Positions 26,001-35,500 of a stretch of 64,000 bases of DNA are shown here, piece after piece; positions within the stretch are counted from its first letter, which is position 1, and each line of letters begins with the position of its first letter. The translations under genes were made by a program, and so were the position numbers. The stretch is from Pachyseris speciosa. Taxonomy: Eukaryota; Cnidaria; Anthozoa; Scleractinia; Pachyseridae. The notes beneath the pieces were generated by a model. It did not search any database, had not been told where the DNA came from, and worked only from the letters and a program-made list of their open reading frames with translations. The stretch covers positions 328,501 to 392,500 of the forward strand of contig JAEMWC010000444.1 of the NCBI GenBank assembly GCA_016490735.1, given 5' to 3'.

Positions 26001-29000
26001 ATTCGTACAAAGTAGTTTTGTCTAGTGAGGACGAGCGCACGTGGTTCGAAGCAGAACACATATGTCAACAGAACGAAGGAGGTCACCTGGCAAGTATTTC
26101 AAATGAAGAAGAAAACGGCTTCTTGAACGAGAAAATTCAGCTTTTATCCAGCTCAAAGGAAAAACCCGAACACCTTTGGATCGGTGCTGCTGATGAACAG
26201 ATCTACGGTGAATTTCACTGGGCGAACGGGGAAAAGTTTGAGTAAGTCAAACTACCAAATGAGTAAAATTACTTTCCTGTATGGCCGAATTTGACGTACT
26301 CTTATTCCCGGCCTTCCTTTAAAAGTCTTTATTCCCCTTTTCTCTTCTTAGATACAAGTCAGCATTCTGGGCGCCTGGCGAACCTAACCTACAGGCCAGT
26401 GAGGACGTTCAAGTCTGCATCGCTCTGCGATCCACTCAATACCTGGCTGACTGGGTTGATGCCGACTGCTATGAAGCACGAGGCTACATCTGCAAAATTA
26501 AAGGCAAGCTCCCGAAAAAACTTTGAGGCACGACGGTCGATCGGCTAGCAAACAAAAATTTGGAAATTAGTCTATTAAGGGGGACTAACTTAACTACAAA
26601 ATTAGCTAACATTGTTGCTATGGAAAGTTCCCAACCCTCATATCTTGGAAACCCTAACTTGCACAGACAAGCTGTCTGGCTATGTTTTAACAATCAAAAA
26701 GGTTTACAAGATTTTCGAGTCACAACCATATTTGGTAAGTCACGTGACCAGAACAAAAAAAGGCCTAAAACTCGAGTGGCGTACACTTCTTGATATCGAA
26801 AATGGTGCCAATGGTTAACGATCGCCAAGGTGCAAAACTCTACGTATCGATTTTTGGAAATTCGCGTTTTTGTGAGATGTATGACGTCATAAGCCCGCAA
26901 ATTCATACCATTTAGTCATTATCATTGCAGTTATGTACGTTAACAACAATTGCTTACGTAGTCTTGTAAAGAAGGCTGGAATATCTCCGATTGGCCAAAA
27001 AAATTCACCTCTTCTCATGTTCACCTCTTCGCACGTCTCACCAATACAGTGGCAAAAACACCGAAAAACCGTGTTTTACAAATACAATCCGTAAAAATCC
27101 CTTGGCAACAACGCTAAGTCTGTAGTTAAGTTAGTCCCCCCTTAACGCAACGTTAAAAAAGCTGTTTACCGCTTTACTCCTATCTCTCTCTCCCCTACCT
27201 CCGTCAATCAAGTGTGCACACTTGACAAGTACTTCGCTTTTATTGTCGATGTTGTTGTTGTTGCTGTTTGTACATGTTCTTGTGCTGTTGTTGTTGTTGT
27301 TGTTGTTGTTGTCACTACCCGTTTTTCCAGTGTAGTACTTCGTTTTATATGCTGTTTTGTTTACGCTTTTCTGAGGTCTTTTCTTTTTTCTAATTCAGGT
27401 CTACCGAAGAGACTTGTGGAACGCAAACGGTTTGGATACGGTAAGAGGTGGTCGATGAAGCATTCCATGTTTAAGTAAATTTGATAGCTAGAGGGAGGGA
27501 GGGCGGGCGGCAGGGATGGATCAATTTTTTTGTTGACTGCTTGAACGACTGACCGACAGAACGACAACAGACCATACGACCATTTACCAACCAGCGGAAC
27601 GACAGCAACCCACGGGCCAACTCAGAGGAGGGTTTACTTTAACGGAATGAGAAGCTGCAAAAGTGTTTACTATTATAACCGACTCTCTTGTTTGTCTTGA
27701 CCTTCAGAGTTCGACTACGGAAACGCGATATACAAGTTCATCTTCATGCAACGTGACATGCTGACGTGGCCCGAGGCGGAAATCTACTGTCGTGACGTCG
27801 AAGAAGGTCACTTGACTAGCGTGCGTGACTTAAGAGAAAACAAAAATATCGAGCAAATTGTGCGCAGGATCAGATATTACGTGGGGTTCTCCAAGCTCTG
27901 GATTGGAGCCTGGGACCTTTATCGTGAGGGACGCTTTGAATGGACCGACGAGACCCCATTTAAGTATGAGCGCTGGATCCACGGGGAGCCTTCCGGTAAC
28001 CACAGGGGCATGAAAGAAGACTGCGCTGTCATAACCGCTGACCCTCACTGGGGAAAGTGGAAAGATGAATACTGCTTGCATCATCTGCCTTTTATGTGTC
28101 GAAAAGAAGGTTAGTGGAAGAACTTCTTTTGCAATCACTTTTAAACAAGACGCGTTTACTCGGGATTGAAAATGGTTTGCTTTTGGATTCGCGCAAGGCA
28201 TATTTGTTTTCGTACGAGCAAAGCACGTAAAAACTGTTTTGAGATTTGTCATCGAGAGAGATCCAAGTTTAAAACAGGTTATTACCAAACGCAAATAGAT
28301 CTGTGATAATATAAAAAATTGAAATAAATTGAAAATCGGCACCTCTCAATCGCAATTCCTGCATGCATCTTTGCTGTCCTAACCTGTAGTACAACTGTAG
28401 CAAATTTCATTCTGCCTTTACAGTTTGTATTCAACGAGCGGACATTGCCTTTGCGGTAGACTCTTCATCAAGTGTTCGCATCAGCGGGTTCAGGAAGTCT
28501 CAGGCGTTCATCGCGAACGTACTCGAAGGGATATCAATCTCGCAGGATGAGGTACACGTAGGACTGATCCGATTTTCCACCAGATCAGACCTGATTTTCG
28601 GTTTCGAAGATCACTACACGCCCAGTTCCGTGGCTGCAGCCCTCAAGGCCATGAAATTCAAAAGGGGAGGAACTAGGACTTACTTGGCTCTGGCTCAGGC
28701 ACGAACAAGCTTATTCGCTTTGAAGCCCGACGGCAGTTCTCGTCCAAACATTGCCAAGTTCTTGATCGTTCTCACGGATGGCATGTCGACGAATGTTGAA
28801 CTGACAGCTAAGGAGGCACGCGCATTAAAGAACGCAGGCGTCCACGTTATAGTCGTGGCAGTAGGGCGGACGCCTTACAGAAAAGAATTGGTTAACATGG
28901 CGTCCAGGCCCCAAGATATCATCAGAGCACATTCGTACGCGAGTCTGGGAAATATTGTGAAGGCTGTACAGCAGAGAGTATGTGCAGGTGGGCAAATATC

Positions 29001-29854
29001 TTCTGCTAGTTTTGAACACTGAGACATTGTTAATTCCCTTTCAATGGTGTTTATGTTCGCTTAATTGTTGCTAATACTGTTGGTTTTTTTTTTTGGGGGG
29101 GGGGAGGCTGCGTACGAAATGTTTCGAGAGCAAAGAATTGGGAGGGGGTGGGAGGGGAGGGAGAAGGTATTTGTTCTGGATTTATCCTCACTCGGCATTT
29201 GGAGCAACTGCAAAACAGAAAATGTCGCGCGTCGTGACAAAGCAAAGACATCCACACAACATAAAACAACTTCTAAACTAAGAGGAAGTTATCAAACTAA
29301 CATAATCCACCAGTTTGTTTCTGTTTGTTTGTTTGTTTTCAAGTTTTAGTCCATCCCTTTACGTCCTTGCTATCCCTAGCAACAGACAACTGTACATAGT
29401 TTCGGTTTAGCAGCACACTTTATGTAACAAAAACGGCCATATAGTTCATGGCTTTCATCGACGCGAAGACATAAGTTAGCTTTTCGAAGTAATGGTAATA
29501 GGGCGGTTTTCAATTGACTGTCGTAAAACCAAAACCAAAGCAATTACTTTGACCAATCACAACAGACCGAAACAGTGCAATGAGCCAATCAGAATACGAA
29601 GCAATTACATGTAGCCGGCGAAAAGCGCGGGAAAATACGCGCGTGCAAGTCACGCTTGGTTTTGGTTTTGCTTCTCATTGGTTGAGAAAGTGGCGCGAGT
29701 TTTGCTGGCCAATCACAGACCGAAGCAATGCAAAACCAAAGCAAAACGAGAATTACTTTCGACACTCAATTGAAACCGCTCTATAGCATTGTAATGCTCC
29801 CTTAACCAACTCTCTGACTGTCGTCATTTTCTTGGCACAGGAACCGAAGATTAA
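14073..29854 (+). CDS. Secreted protein: two C-type lectin domains plus VWA
   Basis: Seven exons whose phases agree: 14073-14169, 25983-26241, 26352-26503, 27399-27440, 27708-28109, 28424-28987 and 29841-29854, giving 1530 nt and 509 residues. Residues 1-27 are a signal peptide (MLKMMPWMRVF, then STLLLVV). Lectin domain 1 (about 34-169) has four canonical cysteines (C60, C141, C158, C166), WIGAA, and G-E-P-N at 128-131 but WVD instead of WND. A 14-residue basic exon (KRLVERKRFGYG) links to lectin domain 2 (about 185-317), with LWIGAWD, GEPSGN and GKWKDEYC. The VWA domain (about 320-503) keeps the metal-site set: D330, S332, S334, a threonine in GGTRT and D436 in LTDG. A secreted adhesion or recognition protein is likely. 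Intron 3 uses a GC donor. The join of exon 1 over 11.8 kb is inferred from phase and signal peptide; the last 14-nt exon is the weakest. Confidence 0.8.
14533..15232. mobile_element. MITE, AGGGCCTG family, 700 bp
   Basis: Left end AGGGCCTGTTTATATGGTC and right end GACCATATAAACGGGCCCT are inverted repeats. Nested blocks of CCCGGGACAACC and its complement make the ends longer and imperfect. The target duplication is unclear. It lies in intron 1 of the two-lectin gene. Confidence 0.8.
15310..15476 (+). repeat. Diverged repeat shared with 22825-22993
   Basis: Shared blocks include CATCCGCA, AGAAGTTGTT, TTGGATCT, GGGCATT-like and TCTTAAGAGAT in the same order in both places, both within intron 1. 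No coding potential seen. Confidence 0.55.
15880..16440. mobile_element. GGTACTTCC-family repeat, copy 2
   Basis: It starts CCCCCGGGGGTACTTCCTAG and matches the 12278-12690 element. A block of about 208 bp beginning GCCGCTGGATGGGGTCGC is duplicated in tandem inside this copy (first at about 15926, again at about 16136). The right terminus is eroded. Confidence 0.7.
16577..16974. mobile_element. GGGGGTACTCC-family repeat, copy 1
   Basis: Flanked by CCCCCCGGGGGG-type ends. It contains tandem-like TACCCCTTTCGTATACC units, AAAGGCCCTTTTAAATACC and GGCGGAGCCTCCCCGTATAG. The same element lies in the opposite orientation at 35619-35975. Confidence 0.75.
17412..18069. mobile_element. TTAA-flanked MITE, GGCGATTCC family, copy 1
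   Basis: The element begins GGCGATTCC and ends GGAATTACC, and both sides abut TTAA (17408-17411 and 18070-18073). A second copy at 54140-54810 has the same ends and again TTAA on both sides. TTAA duplications are typical of piggyBac- and Kolobok-type transposases; the choice is inference. Confidence 0.85.
18130..18640 (-). mobile_element. Possible LINE 3' end
   Basis: On the minus strand the stretch ends in a (TTG)n tail at 18150-18134, the same arrangement as the LINE at 2756-4490. The upstream sequence has no reverse transcriptase frame. An inverted pair, CTGGCTGCCTGG and CCAGGCAGCCAG, sits at about 18225-18273. Weak assignment. Confidence 0.3.
18651..19307. mobile_element. TA-flanked MITE (Tc1/pogo-like)
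   Basis: CAGTTGAGTCAGGTCAAGC at the left and its inverted match GCTTGACCTGACTTGACTG at the right. The inverted repeat continues for about 60 bp, including ATTACATTAATGAGTTGA. TA dinucleotides lie directly outside (18649-18650, 19308-19309). Confidence 0.85.
19359..20463 (+). mobile_element. Inverted-repeat transposon carrying a RecQ fragment
   Basis: The left terminus TACCCTGGCTCCAGAGG is matched inverted by CCTCTGGCACCCAGGGTA on the right. The element is flanked by a perfect 9-bp duplication, GTCAAGCGG, at 19350-19358 and 20464-20472. The length is 1105 bp. A 9-bp duplication fits Mutator-like transposases. No transposase is present; the only coding content is the helicase fragment at 19599-20043. 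It sits in intron 1 of the two-lectin gene, in the same orientation. Confidence 0.85.
19599..20043 (+). pseudogene. RecQ-type helicase N-terminal fragment
   Basis: The frame starts MAAAIDDRGFFCAF and contains LKPVQEEALLAFLKRKDVLA (the Q-like motif 0 region), LPTSCGKSLIFQLVP (Walker A with GKS) and VICPLTALIDS (motif Ia). Near 19893 a 4-bp duplication shifts the frame. The next frame continues HIQELADRGIAACSLGDDSE to a stop at 20041-20043. The DEAD/DEAH box and everything after are absent, so it cannot be a working helicase. The piece stops at about the same point of the domain as the fragment at 38290-38665. Confidence 0.8.
20473..21647. other. Intron sequence with short subrepeats
   Basis: A segment containing TTGAGCC(T/C)GCGAT and TGGTCAGCGG occurs twice (about 21152-21200 and 21233-21272), and TGTCAATTGG is doubled near 21292. 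No exon recognised in this stretch. Confidence 0.4.
21648..22424 (+). pseudogene. Unrecognised exon split by a MITE
   Basis: After an acceptor-like CTTTAG (21647) the frame reads KSTNGALNQSENNSTEYEEV, DPITITVNAGASL, is interrupted by the 500-bp MITE at 21758-22257, and resumes in the same frame with SAPESAWIARKRKVPINKGK, then STWDRLKEYPNQHFAVVKGK. It ends at a donor-like AGAG|GTAACT (22424). Taking out the MITE with one CCTAAG copy leaves an uninterrupted frame. The basic stretch and the final block look like a nuclear DNA-binding N-terminus, as in transposase-derived genes, but I cannot name the family. It is on the same strand as the surrounding two-lectin gene and is not part of it. Confidence 0.5.
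21758..22257. mobile_element. MITE inserted in a coding exon
   Basis: Ends CAGACCTTCCAAC and GTTGGAAGGTCTG are inverted, with a 6-bp direct repeat CCTAAG outside (21752-21757, 22258-22263). Internally it has repeated ACCTTGAGAT and ACCGTGAG motifs. The clean interruption of a reading frame confirms the boundaries. Confidence 0.8.
22425..22984. other. Intron sequence, one old repeat
   Basis: 22825-22993 is the partner of the repeat at 15310-15476. Otherwise nothing recognised. Confidence 0.4.
22985..23285. repeat. CTCTATTAAGCCCC-type repeat
   Basis: Repeated phrases CTCTATTAAG and AATAAGCCCCCC with G and C homopolymer runs at about 23046-23072 and 23264-23281. Probably a small degenerate transposon; ends not defined. 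Confidence 0.5.
23580..23685. repeat. CAT/TCT microsatellite
   Basis: Alternating ATC and TTC trinucleotide runs. Confidence 0.9.
23686..24299. other. Intron sequence, nothing recognised
   Basis: No supported repeat boundary or exon. Confidence 0.35.
24300..24672 (+). mobile_element. LINE 3' end (reverse transcriptase C-terminus)
   Basis: The frame 24315-24587 encodes TFRCIKGLAPTYLCEPF, HNTRIRESLDIPLSKTKSG, RRFLYRAVNIWNNL and the final SFKKKLKMH. This is the C-terminal tail typical of CR1/L2-like reverse transcriptases. A short 3' UTR with AATAAAG and a terminal A run at about 24660-24671 follow. Extremely 5'-truncated. Confidence 0.8.
24865..25035. mobile_element. Foldback element
   Basis: CACTTCCACATCTCCCATAA on the left is the exact complement of TTATGGGAGATGTGGAAGTG on the right. 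The arms are about 80 bp, joined at about 24952. ORFs reported across it are by-products of the palindrome. Confidence 0.8.
25195..25315. repeat. G-run and C-run pair
   Basis: A run of G at about 25206-25225 and C runs at about 25285-25309 flank a short spacer. Homopolymer lengths here may be unreliable. Confidence 0.7.
26504..26509 (+). other. GC splice donor of the two-lectin gene
   Basis: AAAG|GCAAGC at the end of exon 3. It matches the extended consensus usual for GC-AG introns, and the phase-1 join to exon 4 is exact. Reading through instead gives KGKLPKKL and a stop, which would make a short one-lectin form. Confidence 0.65.
26579..27141. mobile_element. TTAA-flanked MITE, GGGGGACTAAC family
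   Basis: Left end GGGGGACTAACTTAACTACA; right end inverted, TGTAGTTAAGTTAGTCCCCC. TTAA on both sides (26575-26578, 27142-27145). It fills most of intron 3, the intron with the GC donor. Confidence 0.85.
27240..27312. repeat. (TTG)n microsatellite
   Basis: TTG runs in intron 3 of the two-lectin gene. Confidence 0.85.
29501..29781. mobile_element. TA-flanked MITE
   Basis: GGGCGGTTTTCAATTGACTG at the left and inverted CACTCAATTGAAACCGCTC at the right; TA just outside both ends. If the last 14-nt exon is right, it lies in the final intron of the two-lectin gene. Confidence 0.8.
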
Positions 29855-31108
29855 TCCCAAGGAAAGCGAGAGACAGCAACAAAAACTCCGAAAATGGATG
29901 GCTGTCAAGCGGCCAGAGATAACTACGATAACTGATTAACATATATCCCAGGGTAAACTTCAAAAAATCCGGTCAAGTCTGCCGTTGTGTCCCTCGTGTA
30001 TTGGGACGAGAAACAAATTTTTAGCTACATCAATTAACTATCGTGCGGTGGAAGACAACTTAGCAGGCTGTAGTAATCCTGTGATCGACCGCAATGTAAG
30101 TGAAGTATGTAAGAAAGTACTAGAAGCAAAAGAGAAGACTATTGCTTTATGTTTGTTGCGGAGGACAGACTTCAGGAAAAGAACAAACACCATATTTATA
30201 AACTGTTCAGTAATTTTTTTTCTGTCATTCCTTCAATTTGTACACGGTTATGCAAGTCGGCTTCAGCAAGACAACCCTGAACAAAGTCCACACATGTGAA
30301 AAAGCTGTGGAGGTTGGGCTCTAGATTGGTAACAACCTGTAATCCTTCTCCACGACGCAATCGAACATGATAACCCCCCTGTATAGGCCCCAGGCCTCCA
30401 ACATAAAACTCGGTTCGCTCGACAAGTATCTTTGGGCCTGGGAAAGAGCTTGCTTCACTGCTATTTGTCGCCCGGTAAAACAAGAGGCGAAAGGTCGATC
30501 AATGCTAAACCAGGCGAGCGTTTGCTCGTTCCAGAAAAAGTAGTTCTGTTAATGGGATATAGTTTCAATAATAGGACTGGAAGGTATCTTTTCATATTTT
30601 TGTGGTAATAATATGACTGATGGGAATTTTCAAGTATTTTTGTATACTTATTGTAAAATGTAAATTAATACAAACAGAAGTTCTGCAATACTGTTTTACG
30701 TGAGCAAGGCTCTGCTTTCTAATACAAAAGTTACACAAACTGTAAATAATGTTACCAAGGAGCTTGATGATTTCTTTTGTCTCGTTGAATTAAAATATGC
30801 ATTTCCACCAAATGAAGGTTGCACTGACAACGCCCTCTAGGTGTAATTTACCAAGCAAAGTGTGTGCTTTGTTATGGGTAAAGGAACTTTAAAAAAAATG
30901 ACAAAACGGTCTAAGACAAATTGACAATTGACTAAGGAGGATGACCAAAAATGTTTCAACAAAGCTTGACCAAGGCTAATGTACAAATGCTCTCCAGTGT
31001 TTCCCAAGTTTTGCATTTAAAGCATCTGTTCTGTCTTTTCCTTAATTCAATGCTTTAAGTTCAAAATTTCAACCAAAAAAGTGCACAAGCTGTATTTATA
31101 TTTTATGT
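29855..31108. other. Convergent spacer between two genes
   Basis: The two-lectin gene ends at 29854 and the minus-strand DNAL1 gene ends at 31345, so this holds both 3' flanks. Open frames at 29985-30299 and 30196-30483 have no motif I recognise. Confidence 0.4.
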
Positions 31109-31114
31109 TTTATT
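31109..31114 (-). promoter_or_regulatory. Candidate DNAL1 poly(A) signal
   Basis: AATAAA on the minus strand, about 230 bp past the DNAL1 stop codon. Confidence 0.4.
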
Positions 31115-31344
31115 TTTGTAATCGTTTTATGAGCTTTTCTGATATGGCAAACTACTTTACCTATGATACACAATCTTATCTTGTAAACGCAAACAAATAT
31201 ACATGTACAATGTGCGTGTACAGTAAAATATGCAAACCCGATCACAATTATTTTCGAAAACAACGTGTTCTTATCCTTTACAACATTATACAACTGCCTA
31301 CAATTTACAAGTCGGTTGGGTAGATTGTTTTTCACCTTTCTCTT

Positions 31345-32554
31345 TCAACCCTCCTCTTCTTCTTCTTCCTCTTGCCGAACGACAGTAATTCCTAAGGAAA
31401 AAAACAGTCACGCGGGTCACGCCAATTTGGACTATCCGAGTCACGCTAAGGAAGAAACTGTAGCCTGTCCTAGGCGTTCATACTGAGGGTAGCGGCGAAG
31501 GTTGTATAGCATTCTCACTCATTAAAGATGCCGCTCATTGTCTCGCGTGTGGGAAAAGATTGCGGCCGAGGCAAGGAGCGACAGGGTGTGTAAGCACCAT
31601 AGGTGTGACACGAGGGTAGAAAAATCTTCCCAATTTACCGGCTTGCGTATCTGTTTTGAAATGTCCCGAATTAAAGCAAACGGATGACTTATATAGAGAG
31701 ACACTGCGCGAGACTACCCTTGCATAATTCAACAACTGTATTCACAAAACAGAGTTGTAAAACTCACGCAATCCGGAATTTCGCGACACAATCATGAATG
31801 AGAATAGTAGTGAAACCTATAGCCTGCGTAGAAAGCGTTTCCATGTGGTTTGAGCGCTTAGAAAGGACGAGAAATGGGGTGAGAGCGAAAGAAAGAACGG
31901 AGGAGCAGGTGATGGTTTCCTTCTTCCCTCTCCCCCTCCCCCTCCGTTCTTTCTTTTGCTCTCGCCCCATTTCGCGCGTGTACAAAATTCGGAACTCGGC
32001 TTCTTTTAGCGCTCAAACCACACGGAAACGCTTGTTACGCAGGCTATGAAACCTAGAGCCTAAATGTTTGTCTTGCCTATAATCTTTTCAGTATATGGGG
32101 AGTTTCAGAGAGATGTCATTCATACTTGAGGAATTACAGTGAACTCTCTCAATGCGGACACCACTGTCAGGCGGACACCTCTCTAAGGTGGACTCCTTCA
32201 CCCGGCCCCGGTCGAATAGCTCCTATAAGCTCTAAATTTCAGTGGCGGGGATAGTGTCGCAGCCCTATTGTTTTAGGGCTAGGGTCCATTTTTTGTGTTG
32301 CTGGTTCTTTTGTCTCACCTGAAGGGTGGTCTCCAATCAGGTGAGACCTTGTAAAAGCTGCGAGGTGACCATCGAATTGTGCGATACCGTATTCTCTGTA
32401 ACGAAACCCTCTAAGGCGGACACCAAGAGCTGGTCTCGAAAGTGTCCGCCTTGGAGCGAGTTCACTTGATACATTTCTTTGCCATGAAATATGGGTTATT
32501 GGCCAAACGCGAGGTCAAGATGGCGGGATATTGGCCAAGTTCTTTTTTCGCGTG

Positions 32555-32587
<33 letters not shown>

Positions 32588-35500
32588 CACGCAAAAAAGA
32601 GAACGAGGCCAATATCCCGTCATCTTGACCGAACAAGCTTGGTCAATAAAGGATTTATTATATGACTCAAAGGATGCTATTAAAAGACAGTAAAACGCGG
32701 GATGAACGGGCTATCCCGAGGGGTCAAGATGGCTCCGTCTTGACCTCGCGGGTAGCCAATCACAGCAGGAGAATTGATTCATCTTGACCGCTGAAAGAGC
32801 CAGTCATATAATAATGTCACTTTTTGACCGGATGAATTATTAAATAAGAGTCTTAACCTAGACTTGTTCTGTTTGGTGAAATGTTCAAAGAACTGCGCGC
32901 ACTAATAGAATTATTGAAAAATTTGGGGGTTGGAGTGCCGGCAAGTTTCACCAATTGACTTCCGGTATGAAAGCTCGAGCAAATCTCCGGGACATTTTCA
33001 ATCTCGTACCCAGAGTCCTCGGGCTGTTTGGTCAGCGGGTGGACGCCCGGAGAGACTCTGGGATAATGGACCGCCATTTTCCCAGAAAATCTGGGGTAAA
33101 ACAATGGAAGCCGTTACGGGCCAGCCAATCAAAAACTTTGATTTTTTTCCATTATCCCAGAACCTCTCCTGGCGACTGACCGCTGGCTAAAGAGCCTGAG
33201 GACTCTGGGTACGGGACGGGGACATTTTAAAAAAGAAAAAAACAACTTGTTCCTTGTACATGGTAGAGTAATCTGAACAGTGGGGAATTTTTACGAACAC
33301 TCGAGAAGTATACAGGGAAGTGGCGATAACTCAAAAGAAGAAAAGAGATACACGAGCTATAAAAAATACAACAAATATAGTTTGATCTCCCATCTTAAGT
33401 CTTCTCTAAAATATAGATCGACAAAGCTGAAGGAGGATTACAGTGTAGCCTCGAAAGAAACAGAAGAAATTAATACAGCAAAAGTCTCACCATCAAGCTT
33501 TTTAAGTTTAGGCAGTCTTTTCGTGGCTTCCTCTCTCCAGTTTCCCTCGGCAGAGTGCTTCTCTTCAAGCGGATTACCTAGAATGCACCAACGAACAGGT
33601 GACTCACATCTAGGAGGTAGCCGTGTTTCTACTAGAACTTCTCAACTACAAGAATCGGCCTGACCACCTTTATCGCGGTAATTCATAAATATTGACGTCG
33701 GTCAGTAATAAAAATTAATTCACACTTCTTGAAAGAGCACCTTAAAATTTGAGAACAGGCCAAGTTTGAGAACCATACCTTTTAATATCGTAGAGATATA
33801 GTTCCTCCAAGTCTGAAAATTGCACCGATACACAATGTGCCTTTCAAGTTTTGTCAATTTTTCCCTGCATGCGTCTACAAATTCTCAGACCCTGCAGAAC
33901 TACATCTCCGCGATGTTAAAAGATGTGGCCCTTAAATAATAATTTATTTTGACCAGACCTCGAATTCTGAGGCACTCTGGCGTGCGGACACTTCCTGCAA
34001 ACCATACACTTCTTTGTAAAAATCACAAAAAAAAACTCTATGGCACTTCACAGTTTAACTGAATTCGGCATTACAAACCGATCAATCTGTAAACCCAATT
34101 TTACATTTCAATTAATAAAAATGCCATGCTTCCTCCTTGAATTGGACCAATACATCAGTATAGCAATAGTGAATAACTGGCCATCAAAGGGGCTATGTCA
34201 CGAGGTTTTGGTATGAATTTAAAAAGCCACAGGAGATGTTTATACTGATGGAAACTAAAAATAATGCTTCAGTTTTGTTCAAAACTACTCTAAATAAAAC
34301 TCCTTGCCCACGGATGGTCAGGTTGATGTGCTGCCAGAACTGTCACCATAGCAACATACTCATTACCAGACCTCTACCTTCCCAAATGAAAAATGCCTTA
34401 TTTATTGTTCCAGGGTCTAACAGACTTTCTTATACTTGTGCTGTGTAATGTCCATATTCGCTCGCACCCACTGAATGAACATCAAGAGCAAATAGCACTT
34501 CTTGGGGAGGGAAACTCTGATTTTATCCTTTAGGGAGGTAGAGGTCTGGTAACGAGTATGTTGCTAAGGTGACATCATAACCACTATCACAATGTGTAGT
34601 TCTGGCAGCACATTAACCCTGCAAAATTTCAACCCTTAGTATTTGCACAGATATTCTATATTTTGTGATTTTACTTCATTTTGTACCCACCTTGTGACAT
34701 CACAAGTCCTCTAATTTGCATAAATCAAAATCTTGAATAACTCGGCAACCAAGAGTGCTATCACAATAAAATAAACGCCATTCTTCATCATTTTGAAAGC
34801 TCTTTCAAACAAGCTAATGAAAAATTTTGTGCCATATACACTTTAAAAAAACAACGAATTTTGCACCAAAGACTGTAAAATAACTGTGACATAGCCCCTT
34901 AAGCTCTCAAAGTTTGACTGTGCATTAACATTAGAAAACTTCTGAACTTGTAAGTGCACAGGCTTAATCAAATCAAGTTTGAAAAACAGATTACAGTCTC
35001 AAGTTCCCAAATTTGAATGTTTGACAACAAAATCAAGACATTTTTTAAGTCGGGTTGTTGAGTGAACTAAATATTCATTTTACAAGATTTTTTTTGCCTT
35101 ACTGTTTAGTTGTAAAACTAACAGAAAGACAGCAAACAATGACCAAATGTGACTAGTTTTGGCATGTCAAGCGATTTTTGTTTAACCTTGAATAATGACT
35201 TCCACAAGTCTTTGCAATTTATGTCATCCACCTTTAGTTTACTACCGGGAAACTCTCTACTATGGAACACAGATTATTTTAATTTCCAGTTATATTGATT
35301 AAAACAGAGTAACGCAAAAGCAAAGTAATTATTAGATTTCAAGAAAGTTCTCATGGACCAGATCAAATGCATATCATGTTTGTTAACTGAACCAACCAAA
35401 AGCAACATGGGTTTAGTAATACATCTGTTTGCTAAACCAATCAAATTGCCATTTGTCAGTATACAATTGTTTGCTGGGGTTCTGTTCAGGCAGAATCATT

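Noticed and set aside
33280..33330. Gene start with MGNFYEHS
   Set aside because: No downstream support; continues into the antisense of the DNAL1 exon.
33280..33663. 127-codon plus-strand ORF
   Set aside because: It is antisense to DNAL1 exon 9 (33491-33577), which has precise splice sites and strong homology.
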